Shown piece by piece: positions 1 to 9,251 of a stretch of 64,000 bases of DNA. This DNA comes from JAEULH01 sp963789785 (GTDB lineage: Bacteria; Pseudomonadota; Alphaproteobacteria; Rhodospirillales; Defluviicoccaceae): assembly GCA_963789785.1 (NCBI GenBank), contig CAWBNC010000011.1, forward strand, positions 186,001 through 250,000, written 5' to 3'. The first letter of the stretch is position 1; every line of letters begins with the position of its first letter. Position numbers and translations under genes: made by a program. Below the pieces are notes generated by a model, which was not told where the DNA came from, did no database searches, and was given only the letters and a program-made list of their open reading frames with translations.

Positions 1-166
1 TGATGCCGAGCAGGATGAGGAGTGTCGCGCCGAGCAGCGCGACAATCGCGCGGTTGACCTTCTCGGTCATGATCGCGGCATAGGTGACGACCAGCACCGC
101 GGTCGCCGTCCACATCGGGTTCAGGCCGAACAGCAGGTGGATCGGCGCGGCTGAATGGGGTTCCAT
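1..166 (-). CDS. ArsB/NhaD-type ion permease, N-terminal part
   Basis: The gene runs off the left edge, so only the first 55 residues are visible. They start at an ATG preceded by a GGAGG Shine-Dalgarno sequence. After a short hydrophilic lead there are two hydrophobic segments, around residues 18-32 (LVVTYAAIM region) and 40-55 (IVALLGATLLILLGI), separated by a charged EKVNR loop. This is the usual opening of arsenite-permease/NhaD-like members of the ion transporter superfamily. The CBS-domain gene lies 63 bp upstream on the same strand and probably regulates it or is co-transcribed. The substrate cannot be told from this fragment. Confidence 0.7.
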   Translation of the reverse strand, partial: MEPHSAAPIHLLFGLNPMWTATAVLVVTYAAIMTEKVNRAIVALLGATLLILLGI

Positions 167-229
167 GAATTGCCTCCAGGGTGACGCGGCCGGCGTTCGG
201 GCGCCGGTTCGTAAGAGCAGGCGCGGCGG

Positions 230-703
230 TTATGGCGCCTTGCGGATCTTGGCGATGGTGTCCCAGGTGGAGATCAGGCCGGCCAGTTTGCCGGTCCGCG
301 CGTCGACGACGGGGACGAAGTTGCGGGTGCGGAAGACCTGAAGCACCGCCGCGACAACCGGCGAGTCCGGGTGGAGCACCGGCACCGTCTTGTCGACATA
401 GCGGCTGACCGGATGATCGGCGATCGCGCGCAGCCGGTCCTGCATTTCGGGGAGATAATCGCGTAGAAAGCCGAGCTCGGGGATCGTGCCCATGCTCGGC
501 ACGGCCGTTTCGCTCGCCACAACCGCGGGCAGGAGCAGGCCGAACAGTCGGCTCTTGGCGAACATGCCGATGTAGCGGCGGTCGCGCTCGATCACCGGCA
601 GGGCGAGCACGCGCTCGTTCAACAGGCGATCGACGGCCTCTCCGACGGTATCGGTCGGGTACAGGACCGGCGGGTCGACGGTCATGATCGCTTCACAGGT
701 CAT
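230..703 (-). CDS. CBS-domain pair protein
   Basis: A soluble protein of 157 residues with two CBS domains: about residues 1-60 (MTVDPPVLYPTDTVGEAV, then an ALPVIERDRRYIGMF core) and about 95-155 (VPVLHPDSPVVAAVLQVF, then FVPVVDARTGKLAGLIS). CBS pairs bind adenine nucleotides and control enzymes or transporters. The chosen ATG has GGAGG about 8 bases upstream; the frame stays open further upstream, but that extension looks like non-coding arginine- and serine-rich sequence. The gene sits just ahead of the permease at the window edge, so it probably senses nucleotide state for that transporter (inference). Confidence 0.85.
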   Translation of the reverse strand: MTCEAIMTVDPPVLYPTDTVGEAVDRLLNERVLALPVIERDRRYIGMFAKSRLFGLLLPAVVASETAVPSMGTIPELGFLRDYLPEMQDRLRAIADHPVSRYVDKTVPVLHPDSPVVAAVLQVFRTRNFVPVVDARTGKLAGLISTWDTIAKIRKAP

Positions 704-873
704 CTGCCCGGCCTCCGCTATCAGAAATTGCGAGCGCATACTTGGCCGGGTGCAGATGCGGCTGCGCCGGCCGATGAGGACGCTAGGCCGGCAAGACCGT
801 CGCGACAAGCGCGGCTGCGACATGGGCCGCAGCCGTTCGCGCATGGGCGCCCCTTCGCACGACCCCGCGGCGG

Positions 874-926
874 CGCGAAAGGCCGACCTTAACCGCGATC
901 CTTCAGTCCCGGGGCCATGTGCACGC
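874..926 (+). repeat. Upstream element, copy A
   Basis: About 53 bases upstream of the receptor remnant that recur at 1294-1344 upstream of the YfiR-like gene. The shared blocks are CGCGAAAGG, CTTAACCGCG, TCC, TCA, CGGG and ATGTGC, giving about 77% identity by hand alignment with two gaps. Lying ahead of two consecutive genes of one signalling locus suggests a shared promoter or operator; this is inference. Confidence 0.6.
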
Positions 927-950
927 CCCAGGGCGAAGGATTGAGCGGCA

Positions 951-1229
951 ATGCCTGCGCTTGCGCTCCGTGTCCCGGGCAGCGACCGCAGACGGCGACC
1001 GTTCGCGCGGCGCCGGCGCATCGTTCCGCTCGCGGTCGCGACGCTCATCGCTATCGTGCCGCTCGCCGCAGCGCGCGCGGAGCCTCCGCCGGAAACTGAC
1101 TTCACCGCGCTCAGCCGTGAAAAGGTGATGGACGTCGAGGTGACGTCGGTTTTCAAGCGCCCCAGCGGCTCGCGGACGCCGACCCAGGTCGAGCGCGGCG
1201 TCTACGCCAAGCTCAGGCTCACCATCTGA
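951..1229 (+). pseudogene. Collapsed TonB-dependent receptor remnant
   Basis: An open frame of 92 residues with an apparent signal sequence (about residues 24-43, ending LAAARA). It continues with LSREKVMDVEVTSVFKR, the typical opening of a TonB-receptor plug domain. The last 20 or so residues (QVERGVYAKLRLTI) look like the closing beta-strand of the same kind of barrel. Everything between, several hundred codons, is missing without loss of frame. The following YfiR-like and hybrid kinase genes are the usual neighbours of such receptors, which supports the reading as an internal deletion of a receptor. It could still make a short periplasmic peptide. AAGGA lies upstream of the ATG. Confidence 0.6.
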
Positions 1230-1293
1230 TCCTGCCCGCTCCCTGATCCGGTCCACTCCGGGCCGCCGCTCCCGCGCGGTCCATCCGCAGCAT

Positions 1294-1344
1294 CGCGAAA
1301 GGGGATCTTAACCGCGCTCCGTCAATGTCGGGCGATGTGCTCGC
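1294..1344 (+). repeat. Upstream element, copy B
   Basis: Second copy of the element at 874-926, here ahead of the YfiR-like gene. It begins CGCGAAAGG, contains CTTAACCGCG and ends near ATGTGCTCGC. The two copies have the same orientation. Confidence 0.6.
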
Positions 1345-1384
1345 TCAGAAGTCAGGCTCTAGCCCGGTGTACAGGCGATACCCG

Positions 1385-1940
1385 ATGACGCGCGTGAACC
1401 TGAAAGAGTTTGCCGCGCTGGCTGCGCTGATCGCGGTCGCTCTTCTTGGCGGGTGTCGGAGCGCGGGCGCGGGCCCTCCGGACGAGCGCGCATTCACTCT
1501 CAAGGCGGCTTTCGTCTACAACTTCGGCAAGTTCGTGGACTGGCCGGCATCGGCATTTGCTTCCGATGCCTCGCCATTGAAGGTCTGCGTCCACGGCCAG
1601 GCCGCCCACGCCGGCATGGCTGCGGTCCTCCGCGACAAGTCGGTCGCGGCCCGGCCGATCGTCGTGATCGACACTCCGGGAGCGGATGCGTTCGCCGGCT
1701 GTCACATCGTCTTCTTCGCTGACGATCACGAGTCCACACCGCGAGGCGCTGAAGGCCTTCGTCGCCGCGGGCGCGCTGACCGTCGGTGACAGCGACGACT
1801 TCATCCGCACCGGCGGCATGGTCGGGCTGATCACCGTCGAAAACAAGATCCGCTTCGAGGTCAACCTCGCGACCTGCCGCCGGGCGGGATTGCGCATCAG
1901 CGCCAGCCTGCTCCGGCTCGCCAAGACGGTTGTCGAGTAG
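1385..1940 (+). CDS. YfiR-like (DUF4154) periplasmic protein, frameshifted
   Basis: A protein of about 185 residues. It has a lipoprotein-like or secretory signal (hydrophobic AALAALIAVALLGGC, cysteine at about 22) followed by the YfiR/DUF4154 fold: ERAFTLKAAFVYNFGKFVDWP, a central beta-alpha region with LKVCVHG, GCHIVFF, and a C-terminal ENKIRFEVNLATCRRAGLRIS. The YfiR family acts in the periplasm as a partner of membrane diguanylate cyclases or kinases. The frame changes near 1735: removing one T from GAGTCCA restores the reading into REALKAFVAAG. The gene lies between the receptor remnant and the hybrid kinase, the standard order of this module. Confidence 0.8.
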
Positions 1941-1956
1941 GTCTGAAGGAACGCCC

Positions 1957-4847
1957 ATGAAGGTGATCAACACATTTTCGATCAAGAGCAAGATCATCGC
2001 CCTGGTGCTGTGCGTTTCCGGCGCGGCCCTGCTGCTCTCGGCGCTCACGAGCCTCGCCTATCAAACCTATACGGCTAGTACGGCGAGGTTCACCGACTAC
2101 AAGATCAACGCCGCGATCGTTGCGCAAACTCTCACAGCGGCGATCACTTTCGAGGATGCGCGTGCGGCGAACGAGATCCTTGCGGCGCTCCGACTCGCCA
2201 CGATCTTGTTGGCGTCGCCGTCTACGATCGCGATCTTGAGCTCTTTGCTGCCCAGACCACCGATTCTGGCATCAACGCCAATTCCGGTGCCGCCGGCGTC
2301 TCGGTGCTGACGGACGGCGTGGCTCTGCCTCGTCCGGCCGATCTGAAAGCCGCGACTCGTCAGGCGGCTGGGATTCAATCAGGCGGTGGTGCTTCGCGCC
2401 GATCGTCCACGGCGGCGACGTCATCGGTCTGCTCGAGTTTCGCGCCGACCTCGCGCCGCTTGTCGCGTCCATCAAGCAGTACGCGATCATCACGGCCGCC
2501 ATCCTGGTGCTCTGCTTCGTCCTCGCCTCGGTCCTGTCGGCGAAGTCTGCAGGGCGTTGTTCTGCGCCCGATCCATACCCTCACCGACACCATCCGTCTG
2601 ATCGCCCGCGAGAAGGCCTACTCGACGCGCGTGACGCAAGACGAGCGCCGACGAGATCGGGGCACTGATCGATCACTTCAACGGCATGCTCGGCGAAATC
2701 GAGCAGCGCGACGACGGTCCTTGCCGGCCATCGCGACGAGCTTGAGCGCCAGGTCGATGCCCGCACCGCCGAGTTGCAGGCGAGCAACGCCGGTCTTGAG
2801 GCGGCCGTCGCCGAACTGGCCCGAGCGCGGGACGCGGCCGAGGATGCGAGCCGTGCGAAATCCCAGTTCCTCGCCAACATGAGCCACGAGATCCGCACGC
2901 CGATGAACGGCGTCCTCGGCATGGCCGAACTTCTCGCCGGCACCTCGCTGAACGAGCGCCAGCGCCGCTTTACCCAGACCATCCGAACCTCGGCCGAAGC
3001 GCTGCTTGCGATCATCAACGACATCCTCGACTTTTCCAAGATCGAGGCCGGGAAGATGGAGTTGAACACGGCGGTGTTCGATCTGCGCGATCTCTGCCGA
3101 GGACGTCAGCGAATTCTGCGCCGAGAGCGCCCATCGCAAGGGCATGGAGCTGACCTGCTCGCTGCCCGCCGATCTTCCGCGCACGTATGTCGGCGACGCC
3201 GTGCGGCTGCGCCAGGTTCTGGTCAACCTCCTGGGCAACGCCATCAAGTTCACCGCCGCCGGCGAGGTCTCGCTGCGTGTCGCCGTCGTCGAGGAGCGAG
3301 GCGAGAGGACAGCACGGTCGGCTTCACGATCCAGGACACCGGCATCGGCATTGCGGCCAAGCAGCTGCCGAAGATTTTCGAAGTCGTTCCGCCAGGCCGA
3401 CGGCTCGACCACCCGCCGCTTCGGCGGAACCGGCCTCGGGCTGGCCATCTCCAAGCAGCTGGTCGAGCTCATGGGCGGCGGCATCGAGGTCGAGAGCATC
3501 GTCGGGCGCGGCTCGACCTTCCGCTTCAAGATCCGCCTGCGCCGGATTGCCGAGAACCGCGGCGGCGAATCCGGTCCGAGCCTCGCCGGAACGCGCATCC
3601 TGATCGTCGACGACAACGCGACCAACCGCGAGATCCTCGATCATCAGCTTACGGGCTGGCAGGTCAAGCACGAGAGCGCCGACCGACGGACTGCACGCGC
3701 TGGCGTGCCTGGACGCCGCCGAGTGCCGCGGACAGCCCTTCGGAATGGTCGTGCTCGACCATCACATGCCCCGGATGGACGGCATCGAGCTCGCCCGTCG
3801 TATTCGCGACGATCCGCGGCATCGCGGGGCTGCGGCTGATGATGCTGAGCTCGGTCGGCGACCAGATCGAAGCGGGCGACCTTGCCCGGATCGGCTTTTC
3901 CGCCTGCCTCACCAAACCGGTTCGCCAGTCGGCATTGTACAACGCCCTGTTGGCGGCGCTCGGCGAGCTGGCGGAGCCGGCTGGCGCGGAGGATCCCGTT
4001 CCCCCGGTCGTGCATGCGGTGGCCTTCGCCGGCCACGTGCTCCTTGCCGAGGACAACGTGGTCAACCAGGAAGTCGCGGTGCACATGCTCGAGGGCCTGC
4101 ACTGTCGGGTCACCGTCGCTGGCAATGGCGTCGAAGCGCTCGCGGCGCTCGAGTCGCACGACATTCGATCTGGTGCTGATGGACTGCCAGATGCCGGAGC
4201 TCGATGGCTTTGCGGCGACAAGCGAAATCCGCCGGCGCGAGCGCGACCGCGGCGGTCGCCGCCTGCCGGTTCTGGCGCTGACAGCGAACGCCATGGAAGG
4301 CGATCGCGAGCGCTGCCTCGACGCCGGAATGGACGACTATCTGAGCAAGCCATTCACTCGCGACCGGCTCGCCGAATTGCTCGCTCGCTACCTCCCGCGC
4401 CCCGAGCCGGCGGAGCAGCCGCTGTCGCCGCCGGTCGCGACGATGCGGCCGGGGGAGGAAACCGGGGCCGCGGACGATAAAGCGGACGCCGCGCCGATCG
4501 ACATGCGCGCGCTCGACAGCATCCTCGCCTTGCGCCGGCCGGGGCGCGCCAGCCCGCTGGCGAAGGTCATTTCGCTCTACCTTGCCGGCTGGCCTGCGCA
4601 GATCGAGAGCCTGCGCCGCGCCGTCGGCGACGGCGATGCGGAGGCCATGTGGAAGACCGCGCACGCGCTGAAATCGAGCAGCGCTACCGTCGGCGCCGTC
4701 AGGCTCGCGGCGCTCTTTAAGCAGGTCGAGAGCATCGGCTGGGCCGGGACGATGGCGGACGCTGGCGCCGCTGCTGGGCGCAATCGAAAGCCACTTTCCC
4801 GCCGTCGAAGCGGCGCTGCTATCCATCCCGAGGAGCATGCGGCATGA
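1957..4847 (+). CDS. Hybrid sensor histidine kinase (HisKA-HATPase-REC-REC-HPt), multiply frameshifted
   Basis: Membrane-bound hybrid kinase of about 960 residues. In order: a transmembrane segment (IIALVLCVSGAALLLSAL), a short periplasmic sensor of CHASE8 type, a second transmembrane segment (near 2490), HAMP (LRPIHTLTDTIRLIAREKAY), HisKA with the H-box NMSHEIRTPMNGVLGMAEL, an ATPase domain with N-box VNLLGNAIKFT, G1 QDTGIGI and G2 FGGTGLGLAI. Two receiver domains follow (ILIVDDNATNREI with LDHHMPRMDG; LLAEDNVVNQEV with LMDCQMPELDG), then an HPt domain (AHALKSSSATVG). All catalytic motifs are intact, but about a dozen single-base indels break the frame, with no other sign of decay. It is probably fed by the YfiR-like protein and passes phosphate to the next gene. 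Confidence 0.88.
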
Positions 4848-7062
4848 AGTCGCTGACGCACTACGGCCAATGCCGCCGGTCATCCTGATCGTCGATGACG
4901 ATGCCGTCGTTCGCTTTGTCGCCCGCGAAGCGCTGGAGGAGGCCGGATTCGCCGTGTTCGAGGCGGTGGACGGCGCGAGTGCGATTGAAGATGTTCGCCG
5001 ACGTTCGTCCAGAGGTTGTCATGCTCGACATCGTCATGCCGGGCATGGACGGCTTCGCCGTTTGCGCCGCCATCCGCCAATCGCCGGCGGGCGAGCATAC
5101 GCCGATCGTGATGATGACCGGCCTCGATGACAGCGATTCGATCAACCGCGCCTTCGAAGCCGGCGCAACCACCTTTATCACCAAGCCGCTCAACCTCGTG
5201 ATCCTCACCCACCGGCTGCGCTACATCCTGCGCACGCAAGCAGACCGAGGACGAGCTGCGCGACAGCCAGGCGCGGCTTGGCCAGGGCCCAGCGGATGGC
5301 CCGGCTCGGTCACTGGCAGTGGGATCTGGCGTCGAGCCTGTTCCAATGCTCCGAGGGTCTGGCCGAAATGATCGGACTTGGTTGCGGCGAGCAGAACGTC
5401 AGCCTCGACCGCTTCATCGCCCTGCATCGACGAGCCCGACCGCGAGCGGGTCGCCAGCGCGCTTGCTTCTTCGGCGGAGACGGGGCAGGGGCACAGCATC
5501 GAGTACGCGATCGTCCGCGACGGCGGCTGCAAGCTCATCATCGCCCAGGAGGGCGACGCCGTTGTCGGCCCCGCCGGCGCCGTCGAGAAGATCGTCGGCA
5601 TCGCGCAGGACATCACGGAACGTCGCGCCGCCGAGGACCGGATCCGCAGCCTCGCCTACTTCGACAGCGTCACCGGCCTGCCCAACCGGACGTATCTGGT
5701 CGAGATCCTGACCCAGGGTATCGCCGCCGCCCGCCGCCACGGGCGCGAACTCGCCGTCCTTGTCCTGGACATCGACCACTTCAAGCGGATCAACGACACG
5801 CTCGGCCATGGCGCCGGCGATACTGTCCTGCAGGAGGTTGCGCAGCGCCTGGTTCAGTGCATTCGCGGCAGCGACCGCGCGTTTCGCGGCGACGATGGCC
5901 GCGCCGGTACTGCTGCTGGCGAAGCCGGCGCTCTGAACACGGTGTCACGGCTTGGCGGCGACGAGTTCGTCATCGTTCTGGGCGAGGTCCGCAGGGCGGA
6001 GGACAGCGCCGGCGTTGCGCGGCGTATCGCCGACGTGCTGGCCGCCCCTTCACCGCTGAGCGGCAATGAGATGCGGATCACCGTCAGCATCGGGATCAGC
6101 GTCTTCCCCGTCGACGGCAGCGACGCCGAAAGCCTGCTGAAGAATGCGGACGCGGCGATGTTTCACGCCAAGGAGCAGGGCCGCGACCGCAGTCAGTTCT
6201 TCGCCACGACGATGAACGAGCGTGCCGTGCGCCGTTTTTCGCTGGAGACGAGCTTACGCAAGGCGCTGGAGCACGACGAGTTCCTCGTCTACTACCAGCC
6301 CAAGGTTGACATCGTCCGCAGCGCTCCCTGCGGCATGGAGGCGCTCATCCGCTGGCGGCGCAACGACGGGAAGCTCGTGCCACCGCTGGACTTCATCCCG
6401 ATCGCCGAAGAGACCGGGCTGATCGTGCCCATCGGCGACTGGGTCATGCGATCGGCTTGTGCGCAGGCGGCGGCATGGGCGGTCGAGGGACTTGGATCGT
6501 CTGAAGCTGTCGGTCAATCTCTCGGCGGCACAATTCCGTCAGCCTGGCTTTGTCGGCCGCGTCTCCGAGATCCTCACCAGGACGGCGCTGGCGCCGGAGG
6601 CTCTCGAACTCGAACTGACCGAGAGCATGCTCGTCGAAGACACCGCGGCCAGCATCGCGATCCTCAGTGGGCTGAACGCGCTAGGGGCTCAGCGTCTCCA
6701 TCGACGACTTCGGTACTGGATACTCCTCGCTCAGCTACCTCAAGCGGTTTCCGCTCGACGCCCTGAAGATCGACCGTTCGTTCGTCCGCGATCTCGCAAC
6801 CGACACCGATGACGCCGCGATCGTGACGGCGACCATCGCGCTGGCGCACAGCCTGCGGCTGCGCGTCATCGCCGAAGGCGTCGAAACCGAGGCTCAGCTA
6901 TCGTTCCTGCGCAGCCTCGGCTGCGACGAGGCGCAGGGATACCTCTACAGCCCGCCGGTTCCGGCGGACGAATTTCGTGACGTGGCTGATTGCCCAGCGC
7001 CGGCCGGTGCCGTTAACGCTCAGGGCTCGATCTTGATGCCGATCTTCAGCCCCACCTGGTAA
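4837..7062 (+). CDS. REC-PAS-GGDEF-EAL c-di-GMP signalling protein, frameshifted
   Basis: Response regulator of about 730 residues. A receiver domain (VILIVDDDAVVRF; phosphoacceptor in MLDIVMPGMDG; KPLN lysine) is followed by a PAS/PAC segment (HWQWDL to GIAQDITERRAAEDR), a GGDEF domain with an intact RLGGDEF A-site and ISVFPVDGSDAESLLKNADAAMF, and an EAL domain with MEALIRW, SVNLSAAQF, ELTESMLVED, IDDFGTGYSSL, LKIDRSFV and AEGVET. Both cyclase and phosphodiesterase motifs are complete. The start is uncertain: ATG 4844 overlaps the kinase stop (ATGA) but is out of frame, and ATG 4837 is in frame. Frame breaks occur near 4990, 5245, 5430, 6490, 6690 and possibly 6975. As sequenced, the end overlaps the convergent dodecin gene. 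It is the likely output partner of the upstream hybrid kinase. Confidence 0.88.
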
Positions 7063-7226
7063 ATACCGGCCTTGCCGTCGGTGATGTGACCGCGGATCTC
7101 GCTGACTTCGAACCAACCCTGCTGGGCGTCGGGCGCGGCCTTGCTGAGCGCATTGGCAATTGCGTCGGAGATGCTCTCGGGAGAGGTTCCCACCACCTCG
7201 ATCTTCCGGTAGACGCTGTTTGGCAT
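7020..7226 (-). CDS. Dodecin flavin-binding protein
   Basis: A 68-residue protein with the dodecin signature: SVYRKIEVVGTSPESI, AIANALSKA, a tryptophan in QGWFEVSEIRG that stacks on flavin, and GKAGIYQVGLKIGIKIE. Dodecins form hollow dodecamers that store or buffer flavin. The ATG is preceded by AGGGAGGA at good spacing. It is a single-gene unit, convergent with the c-di-GMP protein and upstream of the transporter on the same strand. Confidence 0.93.
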   Translation of the reverse strand: MPNSVYRKIEVVGTSPESISDAIANALSKAAPDAQQGWFEVSEIRGHITDGKAGIYQVGLKIGIKIEP

Positions 7227-7350
7227 AGAATCCTCCCTGCCCGTTCTGCCGTTGAACTGCCGGACACATAGGGCGTTGCCCCTGCGATGGTCAATTGAAC
7301 CCACGGCACGTTGCTGGGCAGCGCGCCATGAGCCTGGTCCGGCGGGCGGA

Positions 7351-9121
7351 CTAGAGCGGCCAGAAGATCGGGATGATCACGCTCGCGGTGATCCACAGGA
7401 TGATGTTGAGCGGCAGGCCGACCTTGGTGAAGTCGAGGAAGCGGTAGCCGCCGGCCCCGTAGACGAAGGTGTTCGTCTGGTAGCCGATCGGCGTCGCGAA
7501 GCTGGCGCTGGCGGCGAACATCACCGCGATCACGAACGGCCGCGGATCGACCCCGAGCTCATGGGCGAGACCGACCGCGATCGGCGTCAGCAGGATCGCA
7601 GTGGCGTTGTTGCTCATGAATTCGGTCAGCAACGAGGTCAGCGCGTAGACCGCCGAGAGCACCGCGACCGGCCCGAGGTTGCCGATCGCGCCGACGATGA
7701 CGCTGACGATCAGGGCGCCGGCGCCAGTGGTCTCCATCGCCCCGCCCAGCGCGAGCATGCCGAAAATCAGCATCAGGATCGGCCAGTGGATGGCCTTGTA
7801 GGCCTCGTCGGCATCGAGGCAGCCGAACAGGATCACGACGATGGCCGCGACGAAGGCAACGGCCGCGATCGGCAGGGCTTCGAAGTCCGGACAGCACCAT
7901 GACCGCGGCCACCGCGATGATCGCGATCCAGGCCTTGCTGCGGCGGAACGGCCGGTCGGTGACCTCGCTGAGGTTGACCAGCTCCTGGCGTTCGAACAGC
8001 CGCTTCAGCCCCTCCGGCGGGCCCTCCAGCAGCAGGGTGTCGCCGAACTGGAGGCGGACCTCGTCGAAGTTGCCGGACAGGTTCTCGTTCTGCCGGTGGA
8101 TGGCGAGAATGAAGGTGTCGTACAGCCGGCGCAGGTTGAGATCGGCGACTCGCTGGCCGACGAAGCTGGAGCTGGGGCCGATGATGCCTTCCATCATCCG
8201 GATGTTGCGCGACCCGATCGGTTCGAGCGCGTGCTGGGCGCCGGCGTCGCGCAGGCCCATGATGTCGGTGACGCTGGTGCGAATGACCAGCCGGTCGCCG
8301 GCGGCGAGCGCCGGTTCGCCGTAATCCGGGTCGAACGATCCGCCCTCGCCGATAACGTCGATGACCGTGTAGCCCTTCTGCCGGGTCAGGCCGGCTTCCG
8401 ACAGCGACTTGCCGATCAGCGGCGAGCCGTAGCGGAACGAGCAGCTCGGTCAGAAACTTGCGCTGCGACAGGTCGATCAGGGCGTCCGACAGGGTCTGCC
8501 GGTCGGGCAGGAGGTGGCGGCCGACCAGCGATCACGTAGACGCCGCCGACGAAGGCCATGATCATCCCGGGAAGCAGGATCTCGAACATGCCGAAGGGTG
8601 CGAGGCCCTGACGCTGGGCGACGCCGTCGACGATGATGTTCGTCGACGTGCCGATCAGGGTGCAGGTGCCGCCGAGGATCGGTCGCGAACGACAGCGGGA
8701 TGAGCATCCGGGACGGCGCAACGTTCAGCGAATGGGCGAGGGCGATCATCACCGGGGTCATGATGACGACGATCGGCGTGTTGTTCATGAACGCCGACAT
8801 CACCATGACCACCAGCATCGTCGTGGCCAGCGCGACCACCGGCGAGCGCCACGACACCCGGGACAGCGCCTGTCCCATCTGATCGATCACACCCGTACGC
8901 TCGAGCGCGGCCGAGAGGATGAACATGCAGCCGACGGTGAACGGCGCGGTGTTGCTGAACACCTTCAGCACGTCGTTGATGCCGAGAACGCCGAAGGCCA
9001 GCAGCAGGGCAACGGCGCCCATTGCCAGCACTTCCGGCGGGATCAGCTCGCGGACCATCCCGAAGAAGACAATGGTGACGAGAAACAGGACGATGACGAT
9101 CTGCATCGTGTCCCAGCTCAT
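7351..9121 (-). CDS. SLC13-type permease with TrkA-C domains, copy 1, frameshifted
   Basis: Membrane transporter of about 590 residues in the SLC13/citrate-transporter family with two central RCK_C (TrkA-C) domains. N-terminal half: SWDTMQIVIVLFLVTIVFF, FMNNTPIVVIMTPVM, GGTCTLIGTSTNIIVDG. Middle: VGQRVADLNLRRLYDTFILAI and FGDTLLLEGPPEGL. C-terminal half: FMSNNATAILLTPIA and FATPIGYQTNTFVYGAGGYR. The two inverted SNNTP/NNATA motifs are the ion and substrate sites of this fold. The start is an ATG with AGGAG upstream. Frame breaks lie near 8690, 8530, 8440 and 7885. It is a close paralogue of the next gene. The substrate (an anion such as sulfate or a dicarboxylate) cannot be decided. Confidence 0.85.
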
Positions 9122-9251
9122 GTCGAGACGCTCCTGCGGTCCGCGCCGGCTCCTTCGCCCGTTCGCCACGAACATCGCAATGCGCAGTTCGAGAGTCCGC
9201 GAGCGCGACGCGTGGAAGCGGAACTGATGCACATGGGGAGTGGTGCCGCCG

